A stretch of 12,010 bases of DNA from Spirochaetia bacterium (GCA_900769325.1 CAAGGF010000042.1:1-12010), one strand, 5' to 3'. Positions 1 to 6,916 are shown, counted from the stretch's first letter. A program made the numbers and translations. The notes: generated from the sequence alone by a model not told the origin.

Positions 1-1
1 A

Positions 2-1165
2 AGTTTAATAACTATTTCTTCAGAAACGACAAGTGCAACAATCGGGGAAATTGCAGAAATTTCTGTATCATTCAGTAATTTTTCAGTTGCACCAGAAACA
101 GTTGATATTTTTGTAGAAGAAGTAGACACTCCAATAAAAGAATCTGCTTCCGTTAAGGACGGAAAAATATCAATCGATACGACAGGTTTTGAAGCAGGAA
201 CATACAAACTTTATGTGAAAAGCGGCACTGTGAAGTCAAACAGCTTGTCTGTAGTTCTTGTTGAAAATAATCTTCTTCCTGTACCTGAAGGCGTTACAGT
301 TTCTGCCTCAACTACAAAAAATAAGGTAACAGTAAAATGGACAGATAATGGTTCAGCAAAATATTGGATATATTACAATACTGAAAATAATACTGCAACT
401 GCAATATGTGAAACAAAATTTGCTGATTCATACGAATGTACTTACGGTTATAATATTTCCCTTCCTTCCAGCGGAATATATTACTTCTGGGTAAAATCTG
501 CTGACGGATATGATACAGACAGTAATACAAGTGATTTTAGCGAAGCAGTATCTTTTGAATTCACTTATTCATCTCTTGAAGTACCAACAGGCGTTACCGT
601 TTCTGCCTCAACTACAAAAAATAAGGTAACGGTAAAATGGACAGATAACGGTTCAGCAAAATATTGGATATATTACAATACTGAAAATAATACGGAAACT
701 GCAAAATGTGCAACAAAATCTGCTGATTCATTCTATTGTACTTACGGTTATGATATTTATTTTCCTTCCAGCGGAACATATTACTTCTGGGTAAAAGCTG
801 CTGACAGTTCAAGTTCCAGCAGTAATACAAGCGATTTCAGTGAAGCAGTATCATTTGAATTCACTTATTCACCTCTTGAAGCACCAACAGGCGTTACAGT
901 TTCTGCATCAACTACAAAAAATAATGTAACAGTAAAATGGACAAATAACGGTTCTGCTAACTATTGGATTTATTACAATACTGTAAATGATACTGCAACT
1001 GCAACATGTGAAACAAAATTTGCTGATTCATACGAATGTACTTACGGTTATGATATTTCCCTTCCTTCCAGCGGAACATATTACTTCTGGGTAAAATCTG
1101 CTGACGGATATGATACAGACAGTAATACAAGCGATTTCAGTGAAGTTGTGACATATATAAATTAA
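2..1165 (+). CDS. Partial surface/secreted protein with three C-terminal fibronectin-III-like repeats
   Basis: The reading frame is open from base 2, so the start lies upstream of the window; the GTG at 215 is internal. Of 387 visible residues, about 1-93 look like an Ig-like beta-sandwich (alternating hydrophobic strands, a TGFEAGTYKLYV segment). Residues 94-193, 194-293 and 294-387 are three near-identical fibronectin-III-like domains, each with PxGVTVSAS, VTVKWT, YWIYYNT, a Cys pair 11 residues apart, and SGxYYFWVKxAD. The third copy stops at the end of its last strand. The paired cysteines and the Ser/Thr/Asn-rich beta-repeat make-up suggest an exported protein, but the signal peptide or anchor would lie upstream and cannot be seen. 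Such domains usually serve as spacers or binding modules; no catalytic domain is visible. A strong terminator follows 50 bp later. The specific function is unknown. Confidence 0.85.
   Translation, partial: SLITISSETTSATIGEIAEISVSFSNFSVAPETVDIFVEEVDTPIKESASVKDGKISIDTTGFEAGTYKLYVKSGTVKSNSLSVVLVENNLLPVPEGVTVSASTTKNKVTVKWTDNGSAKYWIYYNTENNTATAICETKFADSYECTYGYNISLPSSGIYYFWVKSADGYDTDSNTSDFSEAVSFEFTYSSLEVPTGVTVSASTTKNKVTVKWTDNGSAKYWIYYNTENNTETAKCATKSADSFYCTYGYDIYFPSSGTYYFWVKAADSSSSSSNTSDFSEAVSFEFTYSPLEAPTGVTVSASTTKNNVTVKWTNNGSANYWIYYNTVNDTATATCETKFADSYECTYGYDISLPSSGTYYFWVKSADGYDTDSNTSDFSEVVTYIN
281..1160 (+). repeat. Three in-frame tandem 300-bp repeats (FN3-domain units)
   Basis: Units start at 281, 581 and 881 with a period of exactly 300 bp and no visible insertion or deletion. 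The last unit is cut at about 280 bp by the stop codon. Identity is high at the DNA level, including at third codon positions, so the copies are young or are homogenised. Similarity is mosaic: copies 1 and 2 agree best at the start of the unit, copies 1 and 3 in the middle, and copies 2 and 3 near the end. Confidence 0.95.
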
Positions 1166-1214
1166 ACAGCAATCAAAAAATTATCGGGTTGTTCCTATAA
1201 CAAACAAAAGCAGG

Positions 1215-1251
1215 CTGCTCTTCTTAATGTTTTAAGAGGGGCAGTTTTTTT
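1215..1251 (+). terminator. Rho-independent terminator of the FN3-repeat gene
   Basis: Arms 1215-1227 and 1232-1244 pair over 13 bp (two G-U pairs in RNA) around a 4-nt loop, followed by seven T (1245-1251). It lies 50 bp after the FN3 gene stop, so the acyltransferase downstream is a separate transcript. Confidence 0.9.
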
Positions 1252-1292
1252 ATTCGATTTATAAGGGATTTTCCGGCTTTTTAATGTACAAG

Positions 1293-1327
1293 TAGAAAAA
1301 GATTGAAAATAATGATATAAAAACATT
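1293..1327 (+). promoter_or_regulatory. Putative promoter of the acyltransferase, abutting its ATG
   Basis: TATAAA (1316-1321) lies 6 nt before the ATG at 1328, with TAGAAA (1293-1298, a 4/6 match to TTGACA) 17 bp upstream. No Shine-Dalgarno site precedes the ATG. The geometry equals that of the other transcript-leading genes here, which supports both the promoter and the choice of 1328 as the start. The -35 is weak. Confidence 0.5.
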
Positions 1328-2502
1328 ATGAAAAACGATACGATTAAAACAACCTCTTCACGAATAACGGGGGGGGGTATAGTCAAACTGTAATTTCGGA
1401 AGAAACTTCCAGACGGATTACGAGTTTACGGTTTTTGCTTGCGGTTCTTGTGGTGTTTATTCACAATAATTATACGGCGGAAGGCATTGCGGAAGCTGTT
1501 GCGAATGGCGGAGCGGAGGTTTTGTTTAACCAGAATGCGTTTGGACGATGGGTTCAGCTTTTTATTTCTGCCGGAATTGCCCGGTGTGCAGTGCCGCTTT
1601 TCTTTTTATTTGCTGCGTATTTACAGGCTCGGAAAAACGATTCCTACGGAGTTTTAATTAAGAAGAAGTCTCGGTCGCTTGTTATTCCCTATTTTTTGTG
1701 GATATTGATTTACGGATTTTATTTTGCAGGGTTAAAACTTATTGTATTAAAAATTGCTCCGCAGTTTATACAGAATCCAGACAGCACTGCTTTAAGCTGG
1801 ACCTGGCTTGACTGGATGCATAAGATTTTTGGGTACAGTGCAAAGGAAGGTGCAGGCGAACTACCTGGATTTGTCTATCAGTTTTGGTTTATCCGCGACC
1901 TTGTTATTCTTACGGTGATTTCTCCGGTCATTAAGTTTTTTATGAAAAAGTTTCCCCGCGGATTTTTTGCACTTGTGAGTATTTTGTTTGTCGCCCCGGT
2001 GAATGTTTTTTTCGTTCAGACACAGGCGCTTTTCTTCTATACAGCAGGTTTGTATTGGGGAACATTCGACTTTCCGTTGTTTGAAAAAATAGACAGAATA
2101 AGCTGGAGAGAAGCATTCGTCCTGTTTCTATTTTCGTTTTTTTCTGCCTGGACTTTCAGTGACGGAAGCGGTAAAACTGCAATGTATTGGTGTGCGGTTT
2201 TGTGTGCATGCGTTCTGTTTTTAAAACTTTCTAAAGTGATTGTACAGTCTGAAAAAGTGTTTGGTATACTGTCGTATCTTTCAGCCTTTTCATTCTGGCT
2301 CTATGCAATCCATACACCTGTTTTGAACGAAATGCTGAAGATGGTTTGGCTTAAATTCCTTCCGATGAAAAATCCGTTCTTCTGCCTTGCTGAATATTTC
2401 GGCGTTACGGTTTTAACCATTGCCATCGGTCTTGCGCTTGGCATTTTACTTAAAAAAATCTTTCCAAAATTGTTTGCACTTTTGACAGGTGGAAGAGGAT
2501 AG
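1328..2502 (+). CDS. Acyltransferase-3 family membrane protein, frameshifted at a G9 tract (apparently phase OFF)
   Basis: This is a polytopic inner-membrane acyltransferase (Acyl_transf_3/OafA-like family), which typically moves acetyl or other acyl groups onto cell-envelope sugars. The body shows about ten hydrophobic segments, the N-terminal RITSLRF...VVFIHN motif with the family's Arg and His, FWFIRDLVIL in the middle, and FWLYAIHTPVL near the C-terminus. The downstream frame has only a TTG at 1435 as a start, which would cut off RITSLRF, so it is unlikely. The frame stays open upstream as far as a stop at 1345-1347, without an ATG or GTG. The only credible ATG is at 1328, but its frame runs through nine G (1369-1377) and ends after 21 codons at a TAA at 1391-1393. 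Ten or seven G would join the two parts into about 391 residues. Substrate unknown. A homopolymer sequencing error is the alternative. Confidence 0.8.
1369..1377 (+). repeat. G9 homopolymer tract inside the acyltransferase 5' coding region
   Basis: Nine consecutive G sit about 14 codons after the ATG at 1328. One added or two removed G would put the ATG in frame with the acyltransferase body. Poly-G runs of this length are typical slipped-strand mispairing sites in phase-variable surface genes, including in Treponema pallidum. Confidence 0.85.
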
Positions 2503-2600
2503 GGGAAGTGTTGATTTTTCAAGCGGGTGTTGCGGGAGGTGTTTTAGTTCGCTGGAAGGGGGTGTGATAGTATTCCATATCCTTGTGCAAAAAATCTTGT

Positions 2601-2636
2601 TTGACAATATACGATTTTATCGTATATTATAATTAC
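2601..2636 (+). promoter_or_regulatory. higBA promoter with embedded palindromic operator
   Basis: The -35 is a perfect TTGACA (2601-2606). The -10 is TATTAT (2625-2630, spacer 18, 6 nt before the ATG) or TATATT (2623-2628, spacer 16). A perfect 10-bp inverted repeat, AATATACGAT (2606-2615) and ATCGTATATT (2619-2628) with a 3-nt centre, fills the spacer and overlaps the -10. Its position fits autorepression by the HigA-type antitoxin, as known for this class of systems; binding itself is inferred. Confidence 0.85.
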
Positions 2637-2969
2637 ATGACTAGAGAATTTATCTATACTGCTTCATTTAATAGTTGCTGGAAAGCAATGGGATTAAATG
2701 ATGAGAATCTTAGAGAACTGGAACAGGAACTGTTAAAAAATCCTCTATTAGGAGATGTCATTGAAGGTACTGGAGGAGCAAGAAAACTGCGTATCAAAAT
2801 CAGAAACCGTGGAAAAAGCGGTGGTGGCAGAGTTATATATTTAGATGTCTTTGAAAAAGAAAAATTATATTTTTTATTTGCATATCCAAAGAATGTTCAG
2901 GAAAATCTTACTGCAGAGCAAAAGAAGATAATAAAAAATATAATTGAAGAAATAAAAAAGGAGGCATAA
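2637..2969 (+). CDS. higB: HigB/RelE-superfamily toxin of a type II toxin-antitoxin system
   Basis: A 110-residue protein resembling the RelE-like toxin family (Pfam RelE, PF06296 type). It has a basic central stretch (KLRIKIRNRGKSGGG, about 50-64), then RVIYLDV and LYFLFAYPKN (about 65-86), the beta-strand core typical of these ribosome-dependent mRNA interferases, and a Lys/Glu-rich C-terminal helix. The ATG at 2637 was chosen because the frame upstream runs through the promoter and operator. No Shine-Dalgarno site precedes it and the -10 ends 6-8 nt away, so the message is probably leaderless. The toxin-first order and the 2-nt gap to the antitoxin gene match higBA. The expected role is translation inhibition when the antitoxin is lost; the exact cleavage specificity cannot be read from sequence. 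Confidence 0.85.
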   Translation: MTREFIYTASFNSCWKAMGLNDENLRELEQELLKNPLLGDVIEGTGGARKLRIKIRNRGKSGGGRVIYLDVFEKEKLYFLFAYPKNVQENLTAEQKKIIKNIIEEIKKEA

Positions 2970-2971
2970 GT

Positions 2972-3319
2972 ATGTCAGAATTAATATTTGAGTCTTCTCT
3001 TACAGATGAACAGATGACGGAAAATTTTAAGAACATTTCTTTCTTTGACGGACTGATGAATGGATTAAATGAAGCACTTGCTTATGAAAAAGGTTCTGCA
3101 AAGGCCGAAACTTATGCCAGAAAAAGAAACCTTCCGGAAATTGATGTTGCAAAAGAACGAGTTTCTCTTAATATGACGCAGAAAGCTTTTGCTTCTTTGA
3201 TAGGCGTGTCTAAGCGCACTGTTGAAGCATGGGAATGTGGAAAATGTACTCCGTCGCCGACTGCAAAAAAATTAATGCACCTGCTTAGTATTGATCCGTC
3301 GCTAATACAGAAGATGTAA
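2972..3319 (+). CDS. higA: HigA-type antitoxin with XRE/Cro helix-turn-helix
   Basis: A 115-residue antitoxin. Residues about 60-110 form an XRE-type helix-turn-helix: RVSLNMTQKAFASLIGVS, then KRTVEAWECGKCTPSPTAKKL, with the TQ..FA..IGVS..TV..WE.G pattern diagnostic of the family. The N-terminal half (1-58) is acidic and probably binds and neutralises the toxin. The start at 2972 is fixed by a near-consensus Shine-Dalgarno AAGGAGG (2958-2964) that overlaps the last toxin codons, seven bases upstream. This strong site inside the toxin gene, against a toxin start that has none, should favour antitoxin synthesis. It probably represses the operon through the palindrome at 2606-2628. No clear terminator follows. 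Confidence 0.88.
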   Translation: MSELIFESSLTDEQMTENFKNISFFDGLMNGLNEALAYEKGSAKAETYARKRNLPEIDVAKERVSLNMTQKAFASLIGVSKRTVEAWECGKCTPSPTAKKLMHLLSIDPSLIQKM

Positions 3320-3358
3320 TGTTTTGACTGCTGCATTCAGTGTTTCCTTTGATTATTC

Positions 3359-3366
3359 GGGGGGGG
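3359..3366. repeat. G8 homopolymer tract downstream of higA
   Basis: Eight consecutive G lie 39 bp after the higA stop and 2 bp beyond the stop codon of the minus-strand XRE remnant. No intact reading frame or promoter spans it convincingly, so unlike the tract at 1369 it has no obvious target gene. Confidence 0.7.
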
Positions 3367-3368
3367 CG

Positions 3369-3464
3369 TTATACATTCCCGGATTTTTTGCCTGTCACAA
3401 GAAATTCTACGCTTACGCCCAATACATCTGCAATGCGGCAGGCAACGTCCGCAAGGGGGATTGT
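3369..3464 (-). pseudogene. C-terminal remnant of an XRE-family HTH regulator
   Basis: Read on the minus strand, 31 codons encode TIPLADVACRIADVLGVSVE followed by FLVTGKKSGNV and a TAA (3369-3371). IPLxxVxRIADxLGVSVExLVTG is the typical last helix and tail of Cro/C1-type repressors. The frame is closed upstream by a TAG at 3465-3467, and the first two thirds of the domain are missing. The break falls just before the dispersed repeat starting at 3477. The reading frame on the opposite strand (from a TTG at 3324) is only its shadow. It was probably a small repressor lost by deletion or repeat insertion. Confidence 0.7.
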
Positions 3465-3476
3465 CTAAAAATTAAT

Positions 3477-3604
3477 GTCATTCTGAAAACCAAATGTCAT
3501 TCTGAACTTGTTTCAGAATCCACATTATATATAGCGTATAGATCCCGAAACGAGTTCGGGATGACAAGTATTCTTCGGGATGACAAGTTTTCTTCGGGGT
3601 GACA
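3477..3604. repeat. Palindromic dispersed repeat (MITE/REP-like) with internal direct repeats
   Basis: Arms 3496-3520 and 3541-3565 form an imperfect inverted repeat (about 20 of 25 positions match). Each arm is itself a hairpin: TTCTGAA/TTCAGAA around 5 nt, and CCCGAA/TTCGGG around 5 nt. Outside the arms, short units ending in GTCATTCTGA (left) and CGGGATGACAAGT (right) recur every 19-20 bp. The core resembles GTCATTCxGAACTxGTTTCxGxATC elements that occur in many copies between genes in diverse bacteria and give spurious CHSELVSES / RNEFGMT translations. It has no coding capacity of its own. Confidence 0.75.
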
Positions 3605-3660
3605 CTAAAAATGTAAGTTTTTAGACTGTATGGGGGCTACCTCTTTTTCTTTTTTTCTTG

Positions 3661-3695
3661 TTCACATAAGTTTAAGAAATCGCTAAAATAACTGT
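3661..3695 (+). promoter_or_regulatory. Promoter of the HAD phosphatase-apeA-S1 operon, abutting the ATG
   Basis: TTCACA (3661-3666), a 17-bp spacer and TAAAAT (3684-3689) lie 6 nt before the ATG at 3696, so transcription should start at the ATG itself. No Shine-Dalgarno site is present. A T-rich pyrimidine tract (3641-3659) lies directly upstream. In the rest of the 3320-3695 gap I see only the G8 tract, the XRE remnant and the palindromic repeat. Confidence 0.7.
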
Positions 3696-4340
3696 ATGAA
3701 AAATGCGGCTATTTTTGATATGGACGGGACGATTTTAAATACGCTCGATGATTTGATGGATTCTACTAATTTTGCATTAAGGAATAACGGATTAAACGAG
3801 CGGTCTTTTGAAGAAATCAGGTTTTTTGTGGGGAACGGTATTCAAAAATTGATTGAAAGATCTGTTCCGCAAGGCACTTCTATAGAACTTTTTGAGAAAG
3901 TTTTTGCTGATTTTAAGTCGCATTATAAAATTCACTGTGCAGATAAAACTTCAAGTTATGACGGAATTTCTTCGGTGATTCAGACTCTTCGAAAAATGGG
4001 TATAAAAACTGCTGTCGTTTCAAATAAGGCTGATTTTGCCGTTCAGGAACTCGTTGAAGTTTATTTTAAAGGGCTTTTTGATGTTGCACTTGGCGAAAGG
4101 GCGGGAGTTTCAAAAAAGCCTTCTCCAGATATGGTAAATGTTGCTCTTTCGGTTCTCGGTGTAGAAAAAGAATCTGCATTTTACATTGGTGACAGCGATG
4201 TCGATTTTGAAACTGCAAAAAATTCTTCCCTTGACTTTATCGGCGTGTCGTGGGGTTTTCGCGGAAGAAAATTTCTTGAAGATCTCGGTTCAAAAAACAT
4301 AATCGATTCTCCTTGTGAACTTTTAAAATTTTTCCAATAA
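3696..4340 (+). CDS. HAD-superfamily phosphatase, phosphoglycolate-phosphatase-like (Gph group)
   Basis: A 214-residue HAD hydrolase with all four motifs. Motif I is FDMDGTILNT, with nucleophile Asp8 and acid/base Asp10. Motif II is VVSNK (Ser109), the motif III lysine is in KKPSPD (Lys140/141), and motif IV is GDSDVDF (Asp166, Asp170). The helical cap between motifs I and II (about 16-85) and the length fit the phosphoglycolate phosphatase/PGMB-like subgroup, which removes phosphate from small metabolites such as 2-phosphoglycolate. True substrate preference cannot be read from sequence. The ATG at 3696 is the first codon after the promoter. It heads an operon, with apeA 24 bp downstream. 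The start has no ribosome-binding site and is probably leaderless. Confidence 0.85.
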   Translation: MKNAAIFDMDGTILNTLDDLMDSTNFALRNNGLNERSFEEIRFFVGNGIQKLIERSVPQGTSIELFEKVFADFKSHYKIHCADKTSSYDGISSVIQTLRKMGIKTAVVSNKADFAVQELVEVYFKGLFDVALGERAGVSKKPSPDMVNVALSVLGVEKESAFYIGDSDVDFETAKNSSLDFIGVSWGFRGRKFLEDLGSKNIIDSPCELLKFFQ

Positions 4341-4364
4341 AAATAGAAAAATTGTGAGGTATAT

Positions 4365-5756
4365 ATGAAAAAAAATTCAAAAAGTGACAAAAAAGTTTCA
4401 GCCACAGAATTAATTAAGCGTTACAAAAATTTTCTTGATAACGGCAAAACTGAACGCGAATGTGTAAATCAGATGATAAAAATTGCTTCAGAAAACGGAT
4501 ATTCTTCTATTGAATCTTTTGATTCTTTAAAGCCCGGCGACAAAGTTTTTGTTCAGAAAATGAATAAGGCCGTTGCATTTTTTGAAATCGGTTCAGAAAA
4601 AATTGAAAACGGTTTTAATATTCTGGGATCTCACATCGATTCTCCGCGCCTTGATGCAAAACAAAAGCCTTTATACGAAAAAGATTTTATCGCTTATTTG
4701 AATACGCATTATTACGGCGGAATTAAAAAATATCAGTGGGTAACGCTTCCGCTTGCAATTCACGGTGTTGTCTGTAAAACTGACGGAACTGTTGTAAATG
4801 TAAATATCGGTGAAAAAGAAAGCGAACCTGTTTTCTGCATTTCAGATATTCTTCCTCATCTTGCACAGGATCAGATGCGTAAAACAGGAACTGATTTAAT
4901 AAAAGGTGAAGATTTGGATTTGATAATCGGTTCTGTTTCTCCATATAAAAAAGAAGATTCCGATGAAAAAAAATCTAAAAAAGATTCTGATAAAAAAAGC
5001 GTCAAGAAAATGATTTTAAAAATTTTAAAAGACGAATACGGAATCGAAGAAAACGATTTTGAATCTGCTGAACTTGAAATTGTTCCTGCCGGACTTTCGC
5101 GCGATTTAGGTTTTGACCGTTCTATGATTCTTGCTTATGGTCAGGATGACCGTTCATGTGCGTTTACTTCGTTTTTAGCCTTGATGAATTCTTCCGGTGC
5201 AAAAAGAACAAATGTCTGTCTTTGTGTTGATAAAGAAGAAATTGGAAGCGTCGGTGCAACTGGAATGGGAAGTCATTTTTTTGAAAACGCTGTTGCAGAA
5301 GTTATTTCGCGTCTTGAACCATCTTACAGCGATTTAATTTTGCGTCGTGCTCTTTCAAATTCTTTTATGCTTTCAAGCGATGTAAATGCTGCCTACGATC
5401 CTTTAAATGCAGGTTTATACGATAAAGAAAATTCTTCTTTTTTGGGAAACGGTCTTGTCTTCAACAAATATACAGGAAGCCGTGGAAAGTCAGGCGCAAG
5501 TGATGCAAACCCTGAATTTATTGCAAAGCTTAGAAAATGTATGGACGATGCAAAAGTAAAATATCAGATGGCAGAACTTGGAAAAGTTGATCAGGGCGGC
5601 GGCGGAACAATTGCCTATCTTGCTGCAAAATACGGAATGAATGTAATTGACGCTGGAGTTTCTGTTTTGAGCATGCACGCTCCTTGGGAAATTACTGCAG
5701 CTGAAGACATTGTTCAGGCGTTTAACGGTTACAGGGCGTTTTTACAGATTGAATAG
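4365..5756 (+). CDS. apeA: M18-family zinc aminopeptidase
   Basis: A 463-residue cytosolic metallo-aminopeptidase of family M18 (aspartyl/leucyl aminopeptidase type), which trims N-terminal residues from peptides. The dinuclear metal site is complete: His90 in GSHIDSPRLD, Asp261 in GQDDRSCAF, the Glu291-Glu292 pair (catalytic base and metal ligand) in DKEEIGS, Asp339 in SSDVNAA, and His438 in SMHAPWEI. Its length fits the longer bacterial M18 subgroup found in Borrelia and clostridia. A Lys/Asp/Ser-rich low-complexity stretch (about 195-215) looks like a flexible loop. GAGG (4356-4359) lies 5 nt before the ATG. It is the second gene of the operon, and the S1 gene begins 20 bp after its stop. 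Substrate preference (acidic or neutral residues) is not resolvable. Confidence 0.93.
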   Translation: MKKNSKSDKKVSATELIKRYKNFLDNGKTERECVNQMIKIASENGYSSIESFDSLKPGDKVFVQKMNKAVAFFEIGSEKIENGFNILGSHIDSPRLDAKQKPLYEKDFIAYLNTHYYGGIKKYQWVTLPLAIHGVVCKTDGTVVNVNIGEKESEPVFCISDILPHLAQDQMRKTGTDLIKGEDLDLIIGSVSPYKKEDSDEKKSKKDSDKKSVKKMILKILKDEYGIEENDFESAELEIVPAGLSRDLGFDRSMILAYGQDDRSCAFTSFLALMNSSGAKRTNVCLCVDKEEIGSVGATGMGSHFFENAVAEVISRLEPSYSDLILRRALSNSFMLSSDVNAAYDPLNAGLYDKENSSFLGNGLVFNKYTGSRGKSGASDANPEFIAKLRKCMDDAKVKYQMAELGKVDQGGGGTIAYLAAKYGMNVIDAGVSVLSMHAPWEITAAEDIVQAFNGYRAFLQIE

Positions 5757-5776
5757 AAATTTAAAAGGAATAAATT

Positions 5777-6865
5777 ATGGAAAAATTTTTAAAAGGCCAG
5801 CAGATTGAAACGACTGTAGTTCAGATTTCTGCGGACAGTGTTTTTGTTGATTTAAATTCAAAAAGCGAAGGAATCATCGACAAGGCAGAATTTGTTGATT
5901 CTGACGGAAAGTTAAAAATTCAGGAAGGAGATAAAATTAAAGTTTTCTATCTTGGTGAAATTAACGGTGAATTCCGATTTACTTCGCGTCTTTCTTCTGA
6001 AAATTCTGATTCTGACATGCTTGAAAACGCTTTTCAGAATAAAATTCCTGTTGAAGGAAAAGTTGAAAAAGAAATTAAGGGCGGTTTTGAAGTTTTGCTC
6101 GGCGGAAAAAGGGCGTTCTGTCCGTATTCGCAGATGGGTTTCAAAGAAAAACAGGAGCCTTCGTATTATGTCGGACGCGTTTTGACTTTTTTGATTACAG
6201 AATTCAAGGAAAATTCAAAAAATATTCTCGTTTCAAATAAACAGATTCTTCAGCAGGAATACGAAAATCATCTTGATTCGCTTAAAAATTCAATTTCGGT
6301 TGGAAATATTGTTGAAGGAACTGTAAAATCGCTTCAAAGTTACGGGGCGTTTGTTGAAATTGACGGATTTCAGGCACTTTTGCCGTCTTCTGAAGTTTCT
6401 TATGAAAAAATCGATGATTTGTCGAAAGTTTTGTCAATCGGTCAGAAAGTTTCTGTGAAAGTTATAAAAGCTGACTGGTCTTTGAATCGAGTAAGTGTGA
6501 GTTTGAAGGCGCTTGAAGAAAATCCTTGGGATTCTGTTGAAAAACGATTTAAAGTCGGTCAAAAAATCGATGGAAAAATCAGCCGCGTTCAGGATTTTGG
6601 GATTTTTGTAAATCTTGCAAAAGGAATCGACGGTCTTGTTCATATTTCTGCACTGAATGTCGAACGCAACACGAATATCAAAAAAGTTTATTCGCCTGGA
6701 GATGATTTTGCCGTTCAGATTAAAGAAATTAATGCAGATGAAAAACGAATTTCTTTAATTCCTGCGTCAACTTCTGAAGAAGAATCGACTGCAAAAAAAT
6801 ATCTTGATTCCCAGAATGACGATGGCGAAACATACAATCCGTTTGCCGCTTTGCTGAAAAAGTAA
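5777..6865 (+). CDS. Protein with four S1 RNA-binding domains (ribosomal-protein-S1-like)
   Basis: A 362-residue protein made of four S1 (OB-fold) repeats at about 5-72, 88-155, 176-244 and 260-328, with an acidic C-terminal tail. Domains 3 and 4 are canonical (VEGTVKSLQSYGAFVEIDG; DGKISRVQDFGIFVNLAKG with DGLVHIS). Domains 1 and 2 are more degenerate, a pattern also seen in the N-terminal repeats of S1. It probably binds single-stranded RNA and may help mRNA docking on the ribosome. Treponemes generally also carry a larger S1, so this is likely an accessory paralogue rather than the ribosomal subunit itself; that is inference. AAGGA (5765-5769) precedes the ATG by 7 nt. Last gene of the operon, ending before the terminator at 6917-6948. 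Confidence 0.88.
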   Translation: MEKFLKGQQIETTVVQISADSVFVDLNSKSEGIIDKAEFVDSDGKLKIQEGDKIKVFYLGEINGEFRFTSRLSSENSDSDMLENAFQNKIPVEGKVEKEIKGGFEVLLGGKRAFCPYSQMGFKEKQEPSYYVGRVLTFLITEFKENSKNILVSNKQILQQEYENHLDSLKNSISVGNIVEGTVKSLQSYGAFVEIDGFQALLPSSEVSYEKIDDLSKVLSIGQKVSVKVIKADWSLNRVSVSLKALEENPWDSVEKRFKVGQKIDGKISRVQDFGIFVNLAKGIDGLVHISALNVERNTNIKKVYSPGDDFAVQIKEINADEKRISLIPASTSEEESTAKKYLDSQNDDGETYNPFAALLKK

Positions 6866-6916
6866 AATTTTGAAAATTCTAAGACGGAATCTTTTAAATA
6901 ATTTTATATGATATAA

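Noticed and set aside
312..830. Minus-strand reading frames inside the FN3 repeats
   Set aside because: The same frame appears in each repeat unit because the units are copies; composition is unlike a protein and the coding strand is clear.
1435..1437. TTG as the start codon of the acyltransferase
   Set aside because: It falls inside the first family motif and membrane segment, drops RITSLRF, and has no ribosome-binding site or -10 box nearby; the ATG at 1328 fits better once the G tract is considered.
2503..2600. Possible small gene or terminator between the acyltransferase and higB
   Set aside because: The stretch is G/T-rich, but I find no hairpin with a T run and no reading frame with a start signal.
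3324..3602. 92-codon plus-strand reading frame after higA
   Set aside because: It starts at a TTG without a ribosome-binding site; its first part is the antisense shadow of the XRE remnant and its second part is a translation of the palindromic repeat.
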